This document shows positions 6,343 to 8,199 of a stretch of 8,199 nucleotides of DNA, piece after piece (the first letter of the stretch is position 1; each line of letters starts with the position of its first letter). The notes under the pieces are model-generated. The model had not been told where the DNA came from. It ran no database searches and saw only the letters and a program-made list of their open reading frames with translations. This stretch comes from Candidatus Bathyarchaeota archaeon (GTDB lineage Archaea > Thermoproteota > Bathyarchaeia > Bathyarchaeales > UBA233): positions 1 to 8,199 of the forward strand of contig QMXC01000039.1 of NCBI GenBank assembly GCA_003661945.1. Reading direction: 5' to 3'. Both the position numbers and the translations under genes were made by a program.

Positions 6343-7008
6343 TTATTCTATGGTTTTTAGGAACTGTTGCGCCAGAGTTGCTATGTCTTGGTCCGGTGTT
6401 ATTCCGGTCCACGGCGAGCCTTTCGGGATGACATTTACCACGACTATATCTGCCCCGTTAAAAGCAGCGCTCTGAGCCTCTTTTAAGTCCACCCCGCCGG
6501 CGGCTGAAACCAGAATATCATATTTGCTTTTTATTTTTGTCACATGTTTGTATTGAATTACCTTTCCCCGTGTGCGTTCTTCGTCTCGTCCTCTGTGTAG
6601 CACCGCGACTGTGGGCGGTTTTCTCATGGGGCGAAGAACTTTTAAGGGGCGTTCTACGTGCATCATGTCCACCATGGAATCAACACCCAGCCTTTCGCAT
6701 GTTTCGACGAATATGTCTAGGGCTTCGGTTGGCGCGTTTCCCATAGCTGTTACAGCGTTTGCCCCGGCGGAAGCGCACATTTCCACTTCTTCTTTTGCTC
6801 CGTCAACTATTTTGATGTCCGCCACAACGTAGCCTTGCCACAGCTCAGCTATTCGCCGTATGCCCCTGACACCGTAACGTTTTATAAAAGGTGTTCCAGC
6901 CTCGATGAGGATTCTCTTGTCACGGGGTATACGCGGCAGCAGACGCTCAACATGTTTCATCGGCACGTTAAAGGCTATCTGCAAGTAGCAAATCTTCCTT
7001 TCAAGCAT
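6343..7008 (-). CDS. HPS/KGPDC-family (OMP-decarboxylase superfamily) barrel enzyme, probable 3-hexulose-6-phosphate synthase-like
   Basis: A 221-residue single-domain beta/alpha barrel. Seen are IEAGTPFIKRYGV (35-47), the HPS-type E.GTPLIK segment; ADIKIVDGAKEEVE (63-76), the superfamily DxKxxD metal/substrate motif with the trailing acidic residue of the HPS/KGPDC branch; SAGANAVTAMGNAP (80-93); MVDMMHVE (112-119); AVLHRGRDEE (135-144), matching the vHxGxD strand; and the phosphate-binding AAGGV (169-173). HPS joins formaldehyde to ribulose 5-phosphate; in archaea it often runs in reverse to make ribulose 5-phosphate. True OMP decarboxylase is less likely because DxKxxDI.NT is not seen; keto-gulonate-phosphate decarboxylase is an alternative. 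The region 136-160 departs from textbook HPS and substrate assignment is uncertain. The start ATG 7008 has GAGG 8 nt upstream. It follows the stomatin gene by 30 nt, probably in the same operon, and neither Fae nor PHI is nearby. Confidence 0.8.
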   Translation of the reverse strand: MLERKICYLQIAFNVPMKHVERLLPRIPRDKRILIEAGTPFIKRYGVRGIRRIAELWQGYVVADIKIVDGAKEEVEMCASAGANAVTAMGNAPTEALDIFVETCERLGVDSMVDMMHVERPLKVLRPMRKPPTVAVLHRGRDEERTRGKVIQYKHVTKIKSKYDILVSAAGGVDLKEAQSAAFNGADIVVVNVIPKGSPWTGITPDQDIATLAQQFLKTIE

Positions 7009-7038
7009 CGGTTTTTCCTCGAGTTGGCTGTCCGCGAC

Positions 7039-7800
7039 TTAGGTTTTGGTAAGTTTTCCCAATTCGCCGAGCATTTCAACCGGGAGCAGTATGACTATTT
7101 TGTCTGAAGGGTCAGCTGCGATGTCCGTTACTGTTTGTAGGGTTCGAAGCAGAAAGGCTCCCTTGCTTTTCGCTAGGTTTTCAGCTGCTTTGCGTAGGTT
7201 TTCCGAAGCCGCTAGTTCTCCCTCCGAGGTGATTATTATGGCTCTTCTTTCCCTTTCTGACTCTGCTTGTTTCGCCATGGCTCGTTTCATTTCGGCTGGA
7301 AGCTCGATTTCCTGAATTTTTATGGATAGTATGTCGACGCCCCATTCAGCCGTTTCAGTGTCAACTATTTTCTTGATGTTTTCCGCTATTTTCTCTCTTT
7401 CCATCAGAACCATGTCTAGGTCGCTGTTTCCAATGACGTCTCGTAGGGCTGCCTGCGTATACTGTCGAACCGCGTAGCCGTAGTTGTCAATCTTAATAAC
7501 CGCATCGTCGGGCTTCACAACCTTATAGTAGACAACGGCGTTAACCAGAACAGGCACGTTGTCGCGGGTCATGACCTCTTGTTTTGGTATGTCCACCGTT
7601 GTTATCCGCAGGTCCACGATACGCGCCTTCTGAAATATCGGAACGACGAAGATTAAGCCGGGTCCGCGAACTCCCGTGAACCTTCCAAGCGTGAAGATTA
7701 CTCCGCGTTCGTACTCGTACAAGACGCGTATAGACGCTAGGAGTATTACTATCACGATGAAAATTACGAATACTAGTATCGGTATCCACCACATTTCCAT
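7039..7800 (-). CDS. Stomatin/prohibitin-family (SPFH domain) membrane protein
   Basis: A 253-residue membrane-anchored scaffold protein. One N-terminal transmembrane segment (about 5-24) is followed by YEYERGVIFTLGRFTGVRGPGL (28-49), the start of the SPFH domain, then FVVPIFQKARIVDLR (51-65), VMTRDNVPVLVNAVVYYKV (76-94), AALRDVIG (117-124) and WGVDILSIKIQEIELP (153-168). The C-terminal part (170-215) is charged and helical, AKQAESERERRAIIITSEGE, as expected for the oligomerising coiled coil. The length is normal for prokaryotic stomatins. These proteins form membrane rings or microdomains and are often encoded with an NfeD protein and cleaved by its protease; no NfeD is seen beside this gene. 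The start ATG 7800 sits 33 nt from a TATATAA box; ATG 7794 is an alternative. It leads a two-gene unit with the HPS-like gene. Confidence 0.95.
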   Translation of the reverse strand: MEMWWIPILVFVIFIVIVILLASIRVLYEYERGVIFTLGRFTGVRGPGLIFVVPIFQKARIVDLRITTVDIPKQEVMTRDNVPVLVNAVVYYKVVKPDDAVIKIDNYGYAVRQYTQAALRDVIGNSDLDMVLMEREKIAENIKKIVDTETAEWGVDILSIKIQEIELPAEMKRAMAKQAESERERRAIIITSEGELAASENLRKAAENLAKSKGAFLLRTLQTVTDIAADPSDKIVILLPVEMLGELGKLTKT

Positions 7801-7827
7801 TCACGCAAATGCCTTTCTACGAATTCG

Positions 7828-7836
7828 ACTTATATA
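7828..7836 (-). promoter_or_regulatory. TATA box and BRE of the stomatin gene
   Basis: On the minus strand the sequence CTAAATTATATAAGT holds TATATAAGT, preceded by CTAAAT, which fits a BRE. The centre is about 33 nt before ATG 7800, which predicts a leader of only about 6-8 nt, consistent with the lack of a well-spaced Shine-Dalgarno. The gap from the radical SAM stop to the ATG is just 65 nt, so the stomatin/HPS-like pair appears to have its own promoter. Confidence 0.6.
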
Positions 7837-7865
7837 ATTTAGCACAAAGACGTTGAAAATCACGT

Positions 7866-8199
7866 TCAAGTGTGAAGCCTTAACTCTCTTTTTACGGATT
7901 CTATTTCGCTTTTCGTCAATGGTCTTGGAAAGTTGTATATTGGTCCGCTTGGTTTTTCGTTGTAGTAAGGACGATTGCAGTTGGGGCATCCCGAAGTCTG
8001 GAAAGGCTTTCCGGTTTGTATCACGTTTTTTAGTGCCCGGTTTTCAACACCGAAACTCGTAATTTTTCCTTCTTCGTCGAACTTCATTTTTTCAAACCGC
8101 GAAAGCTTTTCAGCTATTAAGAATCTGGCGAGTTGTAAGCGTCTGTAGCTGCCTATTTCCGGCGGCTCTCTGTTTTCGAGGGGTGTTCCCGGAACCGGG
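7866..8199 (-). CDS. Radical SAM protein, C-terminal part, 5' cut by window edge
   Basis: The frame remains open to the window end, so the last 110 residues are seen; the ATG at 8087 is internal. PVPGTPLENREPPEIGSYRR (1-20) is the segment found late in biotin-synthase-like radical SAM barrels (P.PGTPLE followed by a helix rich in Arg and Leu). After it come QLARFLIAEKLSRFEKMKFD and a tail with QTSGCPNCNRPYYNEKP (67-83). The tail's CPNC pair (C71, C74) could bind a metal or an extra iron-sulfur cluster, and the rest, SGPIYNFPRPLTKSE, is proline- and tyrosine-rich. The N-terminal CxxxCxxC motif that would prove radical SAM chemistry lies outside the window, so the family call rests on the C-terminal pattern and the substrate is unknown. 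Codons run to TGA 7866-7868, 65 nt ahead of the stomatin start on the same strand. Confidence 0.75.
   Translation of the reverse strand, partial: PVPGTPLENREPPEIGSYRRLQLARFLIAEKLSRFEKMKFDEEGKITSFGVENRALKNVIQTGKPFQTSGCPNCNRPYYNEKPSGPIYNFPRPLTKSEIESVKRELRLHT

Noticed and set aside
6328..6355. Direct repeat CTATGGTT (6328-6335 and 6348-6355) at the convergent gene ends
   Set aside because: Only 8 bp, two copies, one inside the coding end of the HPS-like gene; it fits chance and has no target-site or terminator geometry.
7801..7989. A 62-codon minus-strand frame just before the stomatin gene
   Set aside because: It overlaps the conserved radical SAM C-terminus in another frame, runs through the stomatin promoter, and is a composition-driven basic peptide without motifs.

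Overview
The window looks like chromosomal DNA from an archaeon, most likely a TACK-lineage member such as a Bathyarchaeia-type organism. The lineage is inferred from gene style, not from a marker gene. The archaeal signs are an aIF1A translation factor, a PurS/small-PurL/PurQ form of FGAM synthetase, TATA-type promoters close to start codons, and use of GTG and TTG starts. The content is mostly core metabolism. I see no CRISPR array, IS element, tRNA, rRNA or recognisable defence system, and no stretch over 300 bases lacks a gene.

Left end (1-722, + strand): the C-terminal half of a PfkB-family sugar/nucleoside kinase, cut by the window edge, followed by a 5'-truncated GNAT acetyltransferase remnant. 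The remnant's stop overlaps the stop of purQ on the other strand.

Centre (719-5339, - strand, read right to left): the purine block purM, purS, purL, purQ. PurS, PurL and PurQ are the three parts of FGAM synthetase (step 4 of de novo IMP synthesis), and PurM catalyses the next step. purL and purQ overlap by 4 nt (GTGA), and purS and purL are 4 nt apart. purM is separated from purS by a 61-nt AT-rich gap holding a good TATA box placed for a leaderless purS transcript. Upstream of purM (5340-5467) lie a two-tier hairpin and a 16-bp imperfect dyad, both possible control elements.

Right (5468-8199): aIF1A (-), a divergent small three-helix membrane protein of unknown function (+), then on the - strand a two-gene unit of a stomatin/SPFH membrane protein followed by a hexulose-6-phosphate-synthase-like barrel enzyme. 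At the edge is the C-terminus of a radical SAM protein. The usual NfeD partner of stomatin and the usual Fae or PHI partners of the barrel enzyme are absent here.

A possible metabolic link is that archaeal HPS, run in reverse, supplies ribulose 5-phosphate for PRPP, the entry substrate of the purine pathway. That is inference only, because the genes are on separate transcription units. I found no convincing novel multi-gene system. The most unusual items are the stomatin plus HPS-like pairing, the structured region ahead of purM, and the GNAT remnant.
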